Positions 9,240 to 16,208 of a DNA stretch of 64,000 bases are shown here, piece by piece. The stretch comes from a virus. The stretch spans positions 1-64,000 of the IMG/VR virus record IMGVR_UViG_3300023184_003926; one strand, given 5' to 3'. Numbering within the stretch: the first letter of the stretch is position 1; the number at the start of each line of letters is the position of its first letter. The notes below the pieces were generated by a model that did not search any database, was not told the DNA's origin, and saw only the letters and a list, made by a program, of their open reading frames with translations. Both the position numbers and the translations under genes were made by a program.

Positions 9240-10162
9240 CAGCCTTCTTGTTGGCGTATGACATCAATCTCTCGTGTCATTATGCCACGATTGTGCCAGT
9301 TTGAACGATAATGTTGTTTGAAGAATCGACTTTGTTCACCTTCAAAGATGGCCATGGGCAAGTCCAATTGCCCGTACAAGTCATCCGCCACTCGGCCACC
9401 TAGCAGTCTGGGGTCTGAATCTTTTACTGAATCCCAGATTTCAGCCAATGCATCAAAGTCTTGCACCTGTCGGTGATCCCAGTTTGTGAGCATGGTCATG
9501 TATGTGCCCTGTCTGGCACCGGCCATGGCCCACTGTCCATTGTTGACGTCTGCACCAATGTTGTGCCATATGGTCAAGTGATCCAAGTTGCGTTGATGCA
9601 CTTGCTGTTGAAATTCTTCCACTGTGGGTTTAGCACCTCGGCTCAGGCACATCTTTACACCTTCGCGGAAGCCGGCACGCCAGGCTTGAAATGCTGATGC
9701 ATTAGGATATGTGGTTGAGTAGCAGTCGTACATGGACCAATACAAGGGATCAAAACAAAACTCCACTTCGGTTTCTGTACGCCCGTCTGTAGCTTCGTGT
9801 GTGCGCATGTTAAACACAAACTCTTTGGTCCATGAACTCAAGCCGCCGTTGCCATACATCAGGCCATTGATGTGATTTCTTGCTCGCCAACGAAACACTG
9901 CTTGTTCCCAGTCTGGTGTGTCAAATGTCAATGTTTGATTGAAGAACACTGCATCAGGAATGTTGTCACCGTCAATCAAGATAAAACGTTCAGTAGTACT
10001 GGCTGTGGCAGCGGCTTTGTGTGCCGCGTCTGATCCTTTTATGCCATCTACTCGTGTGGCCCACGGTACCATGTTCTTGATCTTTACCCAAAACTCTTCT
10101 TTTTCAGGTTCGTCATAACTCAAGTACACACAGTCCAAGTCTGCAATGTCAATTTGATTCAT
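9236..10162 (-). CDS. GT-A-type glycosyltransferase-like protein
   Basis: About 308 aa starting MNQIDIADLDCVYLSYDEPE. A Rossmann-like start is followed by TERFILIDGDNIPDAVFF, where D-G-D matches the metal- and nucleotide-sugar-binding DxD of GT-A enzymes. I chose the ATG at 10162 over an in-frame ATG at 10204. It is preceded by GGAG 11 bases upstream and overlaps the previous gene by only 14 bases, while the longer form would add an unconserved-looking leader. Later segments are rich in Trp and Phe, as in acceptor-binding regions. The donor sugar is unknown. It could also be a degenerate GT-fold protein without activity. Confidence 0.6.
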   Translation of the reverse strand: MNQIDIADLDCVYLSYDEPEKEEFWVKIKNMVPWATRVDGIKGSDAAHKAAATASTTERFILIDGDNIPDAVFFNQTLTFDTPDWEQAVFRWRARNHINGLMYGNGGLSSWTKEFVFNMRTHEATDGRTETEVEFCFDPLYWSMYDCYSTTYPNASAFQAWRAGFREGVKMCLSRGAKPTVEEFQQQVHQRNLDHLTIWHNIGADVNNGQWAMAGARQGTYMTMLTNWDHRQVQDFDALAEIWDSVKDSDPRLLGGRVADDLYGQLDLPMAIFEGEQSRFFKQHYRSNWHNRGIMTREIDVIRQQEGW

Positions 10163-10484
10163 ATGTTTGTTTGCTCCATTTGGTATGAGGTTGGTCCTCG
10201 GCAACGATTACAGCGACATTGTCAGGATGACAAGGGGATCCAGAGTTACCGGGGACCAATTTTGTTGTGGTTGCCCACGTTACTTGCACTAGTCGTCCGT
10301 TGCGTACACGCACATTGCTGGCACCACGGTGATATTCTTCCGGTGTTATCTCAATATATGTACCAAGTTCGTGTGCCATGCTGTAGAATAATGGGAGACC
10401 CTCGGCATTGTGGTATAATCTAAAGAATGGTGCTGGTGGCAATGGCGCATCTTGCAATAGTTTTTGTAAATCTTCAGGTGTCAT
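10149..10484 (-). CDS. Conserved small phage protein (111 aa)
   Basis: The start is taken at the ATG at 10484 (MTPEDLQKLLQD), which overlaps the preceding stop as ATGA. A longer in-frame reading to 10568 lies wholly inside the upstream gene and looks spurious. The protein contains FFRLYHNAEGLPLFYSMAHE, GTYIEITPEEYHRGASNVRV and a basic C-terminus. The pattern LYY.e.G.PLFYSM...G.YIE...e.y is one I associate with uncharacterised proteins of T4-like aquatic phages. No enzymatic motif or membrane segment is visible. Its function is unknown. Confidence 0.72.
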   Translation of the reverse strand: MTPEDLQKLLQDAPLPPAPFFRLYHNAEGLPLFYSMAHELGTYIEITPEEYHRGASNVRVRNGRLVQVTWATTTKLVPGNSGSPCHPDNVAVIVAEDQPHTKWSKQTYESN

Positions 10485-11248
10485 GCTCGCCATTCTTTTA
10501 CATTGTAATGAAATGCGCCGGTCTGTGCTACTGTTTGTATGCGCAGTCGTAAATCCTGATATTCCCAAACAAGCTCTTTGGCCCAGGCTTCTGTGGCAGT
10601 TCCTGCTGTGTGTCTTTTCATGTGTACAATCTTGGGATATGTACTGAATGGCATTGTCACGCGATCTCGGCCCATGATTTCAGCAGCCATGGCATACACT
10701 AAATCAGTTGACGGAATTTCATCTGGAAACTTCAACAGTTTTTTAAACTCTGTCCAGTTGGCAAATATCTGTGCCACCCACCCAAAAAACTCCTTGGCAG
10801 TTGCACTACGCCGCCAGTATGTGATGGCATTGTATACATCTGGTAAGTTGTTAACATCAAACACTCGGCGGTAATGTCTTGCTGTGCTCACGCGGTCTTG
10901 CCAATCTCTACAGCCTGTACTGATTACAATATCTCTATGCCTAAACTGTGCCCACCAATGGTCAATTGGGCTCACAATCAACATGTCTGCTTCTAGTTTG
11001 ATGGTTTCACGAAATGGTGTCAGGGCAAATAGTTGTGCATCGTTGGCAAATGGATTTGCCTCAGGCACAATCTGTCTGTGATGATCATACAAGGGGTCAG
11101 TGTAAGGGCTGTCTGTGACCAAACAGATTTTTGCACTTGGATCCCAGTAGCGTATGGTCTTGGCTAGAGTTCTAGCACAGTCCAAGTAATCAACCGTGTC
11201 GCTGTTGACTGCAACAATTAAGTAACCTTGTTCATCCGTTGGCTGCAA
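10481..11248 (-). CDS. Glycosyltransferase-like protein of the nucleotide-diphospho-sugar transferase fold (255 aa)
   Basis: The N-terminus reads GYLIVAVNSDTVDYLDCART, then KTIRYWDPSAKICLVTDSPY. This is the beta-strand/helix pattern of nucleotide-diphospho-sugar transferases that begin with 'vi.a.n...Y...a...a.sl........v.lvtd'. A metal-site-like E-A-D occurs in KLEADMLIV, where family members have DaD. The start codon is TTG at 11248, preceded by a near-perfect Shine-Dalgarno GGAGGTGA, so initiation there is well supported although it overlaps the previous gene. It resembles the next gene upstream, and the two are probably paralogues. The sugar donor and target are unknown. Confidence 0.6.
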   Translation of the reverse strand: MQPTDEQGYLIVAVNSDTVDYLDCARTLAKTIRYWDPSAKICLVTDSPYTDPLYDHHRQIVPEANPFANDAQLFALTPFRETIKLEADMLIVSPIDHWWAQFRHRDIVISTGCRDWQDRVSTARHYRRVFDVNNLPDVYNAITYWRRSATAKEFFGWVAQIFANWTEFKKLLKFPDEIPSTDLVYAMAAEIMGRDRVTMPFSTYPKIVHMKRHTAGTATEAWAKELVWEYQDLRLRIQTVAQTGAFHYNVKEWRA

Positions 11249-12065
11249 CTATCACCTCCAGGTGTTTCTTGCACATGGCATGGAAGTCCATGCCTTTCCA
11301 ACTCATGGTTTTTAATCTACCTTCTGTGTTGGTGTATTCAATTTCATAATGATCCTGTTCGACACAAGTCAATTTGTGTTCAGGCATGATATTAAACATA
11401 GGTTTTGATATAGCATGCACTGATTGTTCAGCGCCTGCCACTAGGCCCAGGGCAATACTCAGGGCATAGTCATTGCGATAGTTGCTTTGGTGAATGCCGT
11501 ACAAGTCTCGATAGTGTTGCCAGTTGTTGCGTATCATTTGCATTGAATCAAATATGTATTGGCTGATGTTGCCACGACGGAACATCATCACAGTGGCCCA
11601 CCACATGGGCATATTATACGCACCAAATGTGTCAAGATTGGTCATGCTGCTGGGCTCAAAAGCATCCTTAAAGGCCGCAAATTGTTGCGGTATTTTCAGC
11701 ACATCCAATAGTGAGTCACTGGCTATAACATAGTCAGCGTCCAACACTAGTGTCTGATCAAACGGAGATAACTCGTATGCATTGATGCGTCCAGCATTGT
11801 GCCAGGTTATTGTTTGTTTGTAATCTGCAAAATATCTTGCACCGCCAGTGTCTGGCGCAGTTACAATGATGTGCTCAAAACTGTGCTCAGCGGCTGCTTC
11901 AGGATTGTCTGTGATCACAGCCACAGGCAAGTTCAAATGGCGACGAATGTTCTTTGCCGACCATGCTGCCATGGCAATGTAATCTGTTGCCTCATTGTTG
12001 AATGCAAAGATTAACGCACCTTGTGTCAACGTCGTTGGTTTAGTTCGTCCCATTCCACTTTCCAT
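11232..12065 (-). CDS. Glycosyltransferase-like protein with DxD motif (277 aa)
   Basis: After a short leader the protein reads GALIFAFNNEATDYIAMAAW, SAKNIRRHLNLPVAVITD and, further on, FDQTLVLDADYVIAS. The DAD motif is the expected divalent-metal and nucleotide-sugar site of a GT-A fold. The TDYIAMA...A..I...L..P..vitD pattern is repeated in the next gene (VDYLDCAR...I...DP..KICLVTD), so the pair look like tandem paralogues. The annotated ATG at 12065 overlaps the upstream gene by 40 bases; the ATG at 12053 (MGRTKP) has a better GGA spacing and may be the true start. The acceptor is unknown. Confidence 0.62.
   Translation of the reverse strand: MESGMGRTKPTTLTQGALIFAFNNEATDYIAMAAWSAKNIRRHLNLPVAVITDNPEAAAEHSFEHIIVTAPDTGGARYFADYKQTITWHNAGRINAYELSPFDQTLVLDADYVIASDSLLDVLKIPQQFAAFKDAFEPSSMTNLDTFGAYNMPMWWATVMMFRRGNISQYIFDSMQMIRNNWQHYRDLYGIHQSNYRNDYALSIALGLVAGAEQSVHAISKPMFNIMPEHKLTCVEQDHYEIEYTNTEGRLKTMSWKGMDFHAMCKKHLEVIVAANG
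11252..11259 (-). promoter_or_regulatory. Strong Shine-Dalgarno GGAGGTGA in front of a TTG start
   Basis: On the minus strand GGAGGTGA is followed, after three more bases, by TTG at 11248-11246. It lies inside the last codons of the upstream glycosyltransferase-like gene. It settles the start of the 255-aa gene, which has no suitable ATG nearby. Confidence 0.7.
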
Positions 12066-12334
12066 GAGTTCATTTGTTCTTGCCAGCGTTCATGTGCTTG
12101 AGCAAACAAGTCTGTTATAACAATTTTAACAGGGGTTTCATACAAGTCTAGTATCACAACATCTTTGTCCTGTGCGCAGGCCAATAACACAGTCAGTAAT
12201 TCTGGCCCAGCACGCCACATTCCACCAGCATGGGCAAACACCATCTTTGCTTGATATTTTTCTTTAAGCACTCGACGTGCGGCTGCATGATCAAATCGGG
12301 CTCGTGCATGAGCAACCAAGGCATCAGTATTCAT
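12026..12334 (-). CDS. Conserved small phage protein (102 aa)
   Basis: The sequence has a helical N-terminus (MNTDALVAHARARFDHAAA), then KYQAKMVFAHAGGMWRAGPE and DVVILDLYETPVKI, and a Trp- and charge-rich C-terminal helix. The blocks AKm.FAHaGGMW and ViLDLYe.PVk are ones I associate with a small unassigned protein in T4-like aquatic phages, usually near tail genes. It is the first gene after the terminator-like hairpin and overlaps the start of the glycosyltransferase-like gene. No promoter motif is obvious in the 50 bases upstream, so transcription may be read-through. Function unknown. Confidence 0.7.
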   Translation of the reverse strand: MNTDALVAHARARFDHAAARRVLKEKYQAKMVFAHAGGMWRAGPELLTVLLACAQDKDVVILDLYETPVKIVITDLFAQAHERWQEQMNSWKVEWDELNQRR

Positions 12335-12365
12335 ACGTTATTGTACAGGGAAAGTGGGAAGAAGT

Positions 12366-12385
12366 AAAGGGGCTGTTGCCCCTTT
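12366..12385 (-). terminator. Terminator-like hairpin between virion and accessory operons
   Basis: AAAGGGGC, loop, GCCCCTTT forms an 8-bp stem with a 4-base loop just after the TAA stop of the 329-aa structural gene. On the minus strand it is followed by TTTACTTCTT, a weak U tract. It is symmetrical enough to work on either strand. Its position marks a transcriptional boundary. Confidence 0.6.
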
Positions 12386-12388
12386 TGG

Positions 12389-13378
12389 TTAAGCAGAGAC
12401 CGAAGCAACCACTGTGGGAGTTCCCCAGGAAATAGTGGTAAGATTGGTTGATTCTGGTGGGAAATAAGTTACAATAGTGCAGGGTGCTGTACCCGGGGTT
12501 GCACCAGTTGGTGCTGTACCGCCGGTGATTGGGTCAGTACCACCCACAGGAGGTGTGTTGGTATCATTTGCACTCCAAGTTGTGGTGATTACTAATTGGG
12601 TTCCAGTTCCAGCTTTGGCAAGAGAAGTTTCGATATAATTAGTGGTGTAAGGTGCAGTGTCAGCAAACTGTTTGTACACAACGGTAGCCGCAGCAGCATC
12701 TACAAGAGCATCCCATCCGGTGGCAGTTGATAATGTAGTAGGGGTACCTGTACCTCCAATTTTTGTAGTGCCAGTGTAGGCCACAGCAGCTATAGTATGA
12801 CTAGTGGCCAATCCAGAAACATATATTACACCACACAATGTGCCAGCCAAGTCATTCCATTCTGCATCACCTGTTGCACCTGTTGATGTTTTAGATGTTT
12901 GAATTTTGATTGTTCCGCCAGCGTTGAAAAAATAATTGGCGGCTGCGGCACTGGTCCAGGTCACTGTGTTGGTAAACACCATGGTCCAAGCTGCACCTCC
13001 CGAAGTGCCTCGTCCTGCGGTGTAAGAGTTTGTGCCAGACCAACCAGTAAATTGAGTACCTTGGGCGTAAGCATTATAACGATTGGTAAAGACACTGCCA
13101 ATGTCAGTGTTCACAGCACTCAGCACAGCAATGGTTGTTCCTGCTGTGGGAGCAGATCTTGCAGTGAGAGTGGTGTTGGTATGTGTTCCAAGCGAAGCAA
13201 GAGTGTTGACCAAACTGGCCCATTGTGTGGCAGTAACCGTGTCGGTTGTAGCCACAGTGGCCAGTGCTGGTTGGCCATACGCAGTGTTCAAAGTTGCATT
13301 GACGTTGGCCGCCACTGTGGTACTTACAAAACCATTGTAATCTACCGCTTGAATTGTTCCACCGCTTGAATATGTCAT
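12389..13378 (-). CDS. Virion structural protein (329 aa), Ala/Thr/Gly-rich
   Basis: Starts MTYSSGGTIQAVDYNGFVST and is strongly enriched in Thr, Ala, Ser and Gly with alternating hydrophobic residues, the look of beta-rich phage appendage proteins. Blocks such as QWASLVNTLASLGTH, AEWNDLAGTLCGVIYV and KIGGTGTPTTL match, by recollection, an uncharacterised structural protein found beside tail fibre genes in T4-like aquatic phages. A GGAA ribosome site lies upstream of the ATG. It is last in the virion operon and directly followed by a terminator-like hairpin. A tail-fibre or capsid-decoration role is possible; the sequence does not decide. Confidence 0.65.
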   Translation of the reverse strand: MTYSSGGTIQAVDYNGFVSTTVAANVNATLNTAYGQPALATVATTDTVTATQWASLVNTLASLGTHTNTTLTARSAPTAGTTIAVLSAVNTDIGSVFTNRYNAYAQGTQFTGWSGTNSYTAGRGTSGGAAWTMVFTNTVTWTSAAAANYFFNAGGTIKIQTSKTSTGATGDAEWNDLAGTLCGVIYVSGLATSHTIAAVAYTGTTKIGGTGTPTTLSTATGWDALVDAAAATVVYKQFADTAPYTTNYIETSLAKAGTGTQLVITTTWSANDTNTPPVGGTDPITGGTAPTGATPGTAPCTIVTYFPPESTNLTTISWGTPTVVASVSA

Positions 13379-13391
13379 TTCTGTTTCCTAA

Positions 13392-15407
13392 TTATTTCAC
13401 GCTTACTGTTGCTTCGATTGTGCCCAGGTCACTAGAATCTTTGTTTTCTAATGCACGACCAATCACATTAAACATGGTAGCTTCTCCAGATTGCGCTGCT
13501 CTAGCAACACCGTTGCCTGCTGAAACTAATCTATCACCTTTTTGCACTTGGCCAATTACTTTTACTGGCACACGTCCAGCTATGGCCACTGGGGGATGTG
13601 TATTGTCATCGCCTGCACCGCTGTTCATCATGTAAGCAGCCGACGTACTTATCACTCCAAATACTGCATCGCTTAGATCGTGTTTTGATTGGGTAATTTC
13701 GTGTGTACCACCTAGATCCACAACTGTGCCAGGTTCCAATACCTCATCGGCTGCGTAGCGTTCTGCCAAGTCAGCGTATAATGCTGTGGTTGCTGTGGCG
13801 AAGATTGTGTTGAATGCGGCACCACTTGCGCCAATATTGCCTGCACCAGTGGTACCAGTGTGTGTGATACTGTTGACACTTAGAACGCCAGTTGTACCAG
13901 TTGTAGTCATAGTAGCAGCACTGATTACCCCGGCTGTAATAATGTTACCACCAGTTACGTTACCACTTGCGCTGACTGTTGTTGAATTGACCCCAGCAAC
14001 ATAGGCTTGATTAAACCAGCCGCCAGTTACTGCACCGATGTTACCAACAATGTTGGATCCACCTTTTTCAATACCAGTAACATTGGCATTACCAGAAAAG
14101 TATGCTGAACTGGTAGTCAGTACCAGTACGTTGCTGGTGCCAGCAACGTTGAAGTTGATGTTGCCGTCTGTGGCACCAATGTTGCCTTCTGTTGTACCAT
14201 TAACAAATTTAGTTACGCTAACACCCAAGCTCAAGCCTGTGAGTTGTGATCCGTTGCCCAAGAAATATGTACCAAACACGTTGGCTTGTGATGTGACGTT
14301 GCCTGTAGCTGAAATTAATCCTACTGTACGCAGGTTGCCACCTTGCACATTGGCTGTGGCACTTAATGTTGCACCTTGCACCAGGGCAGCAGTGATAATA
14401 TTACCACCAGTTACGTTGGCTGTGGCAGATACCAATCCGCCTGTGAGCAAATTGCCACCTGTGGTATTACCTGTTACGTTTAGTGTGGTACCTATTGTGG
14501 CAGCATTGGCTATGGCAAATGTACCATTACTACCTAATGCTCTTGCAACGTTGTAAAGGGTGCCAGCAACGTTGGCTTGAATGATCAAGTTACCACCTGA
14601 GATTGCACTCAAGACATTGGCATCAGTGCTAGATGTGTTAACGTTGTACACGTTGCTAACACCCACAAACATACCTGTGTTATTTTGAACACGTAAGATA
14701 CCTGTGGTAGAAGTATTGGTATCACTGCGCATGAATTGTGAACTATCCAGGCTGTCCAACAACTGTGAATTTGTAGCTGAGCCAGCAAACACTGCACCTG
14801 ACACAGACAAGCTCAGTGTCAATCCTGGATAGATTGTGGGGAACGCTGCTTGCAATGATGCTTGTGGGGTGAAGCTGGCACCATCAAAAACTATGCCCAC
14901 ACGCACATTGTTCACATACAAGCTGGTGATGTATTTTGTGGCACCAACGTTGTTTAAAATTGTTTCGGGAATAGCACCACTTGTGCCTTGTGCGCTGGTA
15001 TAACCAGGCCCCACAACCAGCCAAGCAGCGCCAGTATATACTTTTAATTGTTGATTTGAACTGTCAAACCACAAGTCACCTGCAACCACAGTTGTTGTGG
15101 GTGCGCTGGCCGATGAGGTTGATCCGGTGATGGTTTTAAACCCTGTGCCGCTATAGACTTTCATCAAATTGTTGGTTTTATCCCACCAAAGCTGCCCAGT
15201 CAATGGCGATGACGGTGCAACAGTATTTGATCCACTTTCCAGCAAGTGAACAAAGTTTTCGTCCAAAAACTCACCGTATCCAGCATAGTTTTTACCCACC
15301 AAAGTGACCAAGGGTACACTGGGTGTGCCGCTTGCAATTTGATTGATTGTGCCATCAGCAATGGTAGCAAAAACTGTGCCGTCTGTTAGATTGATTGTAT
15401 ATGCCAT
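13392..15407 (-). CDS. Tail fibre-like protein with tandem GN repeats (671 aa)
   Basis: The N-terminal region (MAYTINLTDGTVFATIADGT, then PLVGKNY.GYGEFLDENFVHLLE and GQLWWDKTNNLMKVYSG) is typical of fibre-attachment parts in T4-like phages. Residues about 290-530 hold many short imperfect repeats of the type NVTGGNIITAGLVSAT, consistent with a fibrous beta structure. A C-terminal domain starts at about 545 with DLAERYAADEVLEPGTVVDL and continues with VFGVISTSAAYMMNS and VKVIGQVQKGDRLVS. I associate this with the folding or distal end of phage fibres. It has its own TATAAATA late promoter. Likely a receptor-binding or connecting fibre; the receptor is unknown. Confidence 0.78.
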   Translation of the reverse strand: MAYTINLTDGTVFATIADGTINQIASGTPSVPLVTLVGKNYAGYGEFLDENFVHLLESGSNTVAPSSPLTGQLWWDKTNNLMKVYSGTGFKTITGSTSSASAPTTTVVAGDLWFDSSNQQLKVYTGAAWLVVGPGYTSAQGTSGAIPETILNNVGATKYITSLYVNNVRVGIVFDGASFTPQASLQAAFPTIYPGLTLSLSVSGAVFAGSATNSQLLDSLDSSQFMRSDTNTSTTGILRVQNNTGMFVGVSNVYNVNTSSTDANVLSAISGGNLIIQANVAGTLYNVARALGSNGTFAIANAATIGTTLNVTGNTTGGNLLTGGLVSATANVTGGNIITAALVQGATLSATANVQGGNLRTVGLISATGNVTSQANVFGTYFLGNGSQLTGLSLGVSVTKFVNGTTEGNIGATDGNINFNVAGTSNVLVLTTSSAYFSGNANVTGIEKGGSNIVGNIGAVTGGWFNQAYVAGVNSTTVSASGNVTGGNIITAGVISAATMTTTGTTGVLSVNSITHTGTTGAGNIGASGAAFNTIFATATTALYADLAERYAADEVLEPGTVVDLGGTHEITQSKHDLSDAVFGVISTSAAYMMNSGAGDDNTHPPVAIAGRVPVKVIGQVQKGDRLVSAGNGVARAAQSGEATMFNVIGRALENKDSSDLGTIEATVSVK

Positions 15408-15428
15408 GTCAAAGGTTCCTAGTTGCTA

Positions 15429-15436
15429 TATTTATA
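15429..15436 (-). promoter_or_regulatory. Late promoter TATAAATA
   Basis: Exact T4 late-promoter octamer on the minus strand, 21 bases ahead of the ATG of the 671-aa fibre gene. It overlaps the end of the upstream coding region. It would be used by RNA polymerase carrying the phage gp55 sigma factor. Confidence 0.75.
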
Positions 15437-16040
15437 CAGCATTTATGTTACTCAGCGTCTGTATGCGCAGGGTGTAATCAATTTGAATCTGTCGATTCAA
15501 ACTCTTTTGTACTGGGTGAAAAATCACGTGAGTAATCAGGCGTAGATTGTCCACTGCGCCATTCCAAACTTTTAACCCTAGCTCATCAAATACATATTCA
15601 CCATTGAAATTGGTTGAATTGTCAAAGGCTTGTTGTTCAGGTGGCTCGCCGTAGTCCAGCAAACAAGTCACAAGAATATCACTGTAAACATTGCCACTGG
15701 TGTGCAGTGGGGTCATTTTGTTGTTTTCAGGGTCAGTATCAGCTGCCGAATTATCATCAACTACTTTGGTATAAGTTTGATTGTACAAGTCAGCATTTTG
15801 TCCAATTGTGTTAGGGGGCAAGTACGTAATAACACCTGTGGGGTCTACCGAACTGCCGCCGTTGCCAAACGCCATGAGATAGATATATCCCAGATTGCGA
15901 TTACTCAGTGTTTGCGCCATGGCCAAACTGATGTTTTCATAGTGAATTGCGTTCTTTTTGTCCACAAGAATTTCACCGGAGTTGGGATCATGTATCTTGA
16001 CAAATCCTTCAATTTTGCACAGTCCAGGCTGAATAATCAT
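15432..16040 (-). CDS. Conserved virion-associated protein (202 aa)
   Basis: Begins MIIQPGLCKIEGFVKIHDPN. It contains KKNAIHYENISLAMAQTLSN, MAFGNGGSSVDPTGVITYLP, a GEYVFDELGLKVWN block and a C-terminal THVIFHPVQKSLNR segment. I recall this order of blocks from an uncharacterised protein next to giant tail proteins in T4-like aquatic phages. It is beta-rich with no catalytic motif. Its start overlaps the stop of the preceding 50-aa gene (ATGA). Both share a KIHDPN/RIFDPK-type segment, which hints that they are functionally linked. A tail or fibre-connecting role is inferred from context. Confidence 0.7.
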   Translation of the reverse strand: MIIQPGLCKIEGFVKIHDPNSGEILVDKKNAIHYENISLAMAQTLSNRNLGYIYLMAFGNGGSSVDPTGVITYLPPNTIGQNADLYNQTYTKVVDDNSAADTDPENNKMTPLHTSGNVYSDILVTCLLDYGEPPEQQAFDNSTNFNGEYVFDELGLKVWNGAVDNLRLITHVIFHPVQKSLNRQIQIDYTLRIQTLSNINAV

Positions 16041-16189
16041 GCTCGTCCCTCCACATAAGTTTTCTGGGTTTTTGGATCAAAAATTCGCATGTGCGCTTGC
16101 ACACTGATTGATCCAGTTTCGTTGGGGCGGCGAGGTTGCGCTGCTGTTTTTTGAGTCTCTGTTGACTGTTTTGATGCTGAGTTTGCCAT
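16037..16189 (-). CDS. Small conserved protein (50 aa) in the tail operon
   Basis: Found by hand translation: MANSASKQSTETQKTAAQPR, then a basic and polar stretch, then MRIFDPKTQKTYVEGRA. The stop overlaps the start of the 202-aa gene as ATGA, which supports real, coupled translation. The N-terminal half is low-complexity and probably disordered, while the C-terminal RIFDP..qk.YVE.RA part looks conserved. A GATAAATA late-promoter-like octamer ends 7 bases before the ATG. Function unknown; perhaps a small structural or chaperone peptide. Confidence 0.6.
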   Translation of the reverse strand: MANSASKQSTETQKTAAQPRRPNETGSISVQAHMRIFDPKTQKTYVEGRA

Positions 16190-16196
16190 GGTCTTT

Positions 16197-16204
16197 TATT
16201 TATC
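16197..16204 (-). promoter_or_regulatory. Late promoter-like GATAAATA
   Basis: Matches the NATAAATA form of the late promoter on the minus strand, but ends only 7 bases before the 50-aa gene's ATG. A transcript starting at the usual distance would have almost no leader. It may be fortuitous. Confidence 0.4.
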
Positions 16205-16208
16205 CGTG

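Noticed and set aside
10485-10568. Longer N-terminus of the 111-aa protein
   Set aside because: The extra codons are wholly inside the preceding gene, and the ATGA overlap at 10484 fits the operon's pattern.
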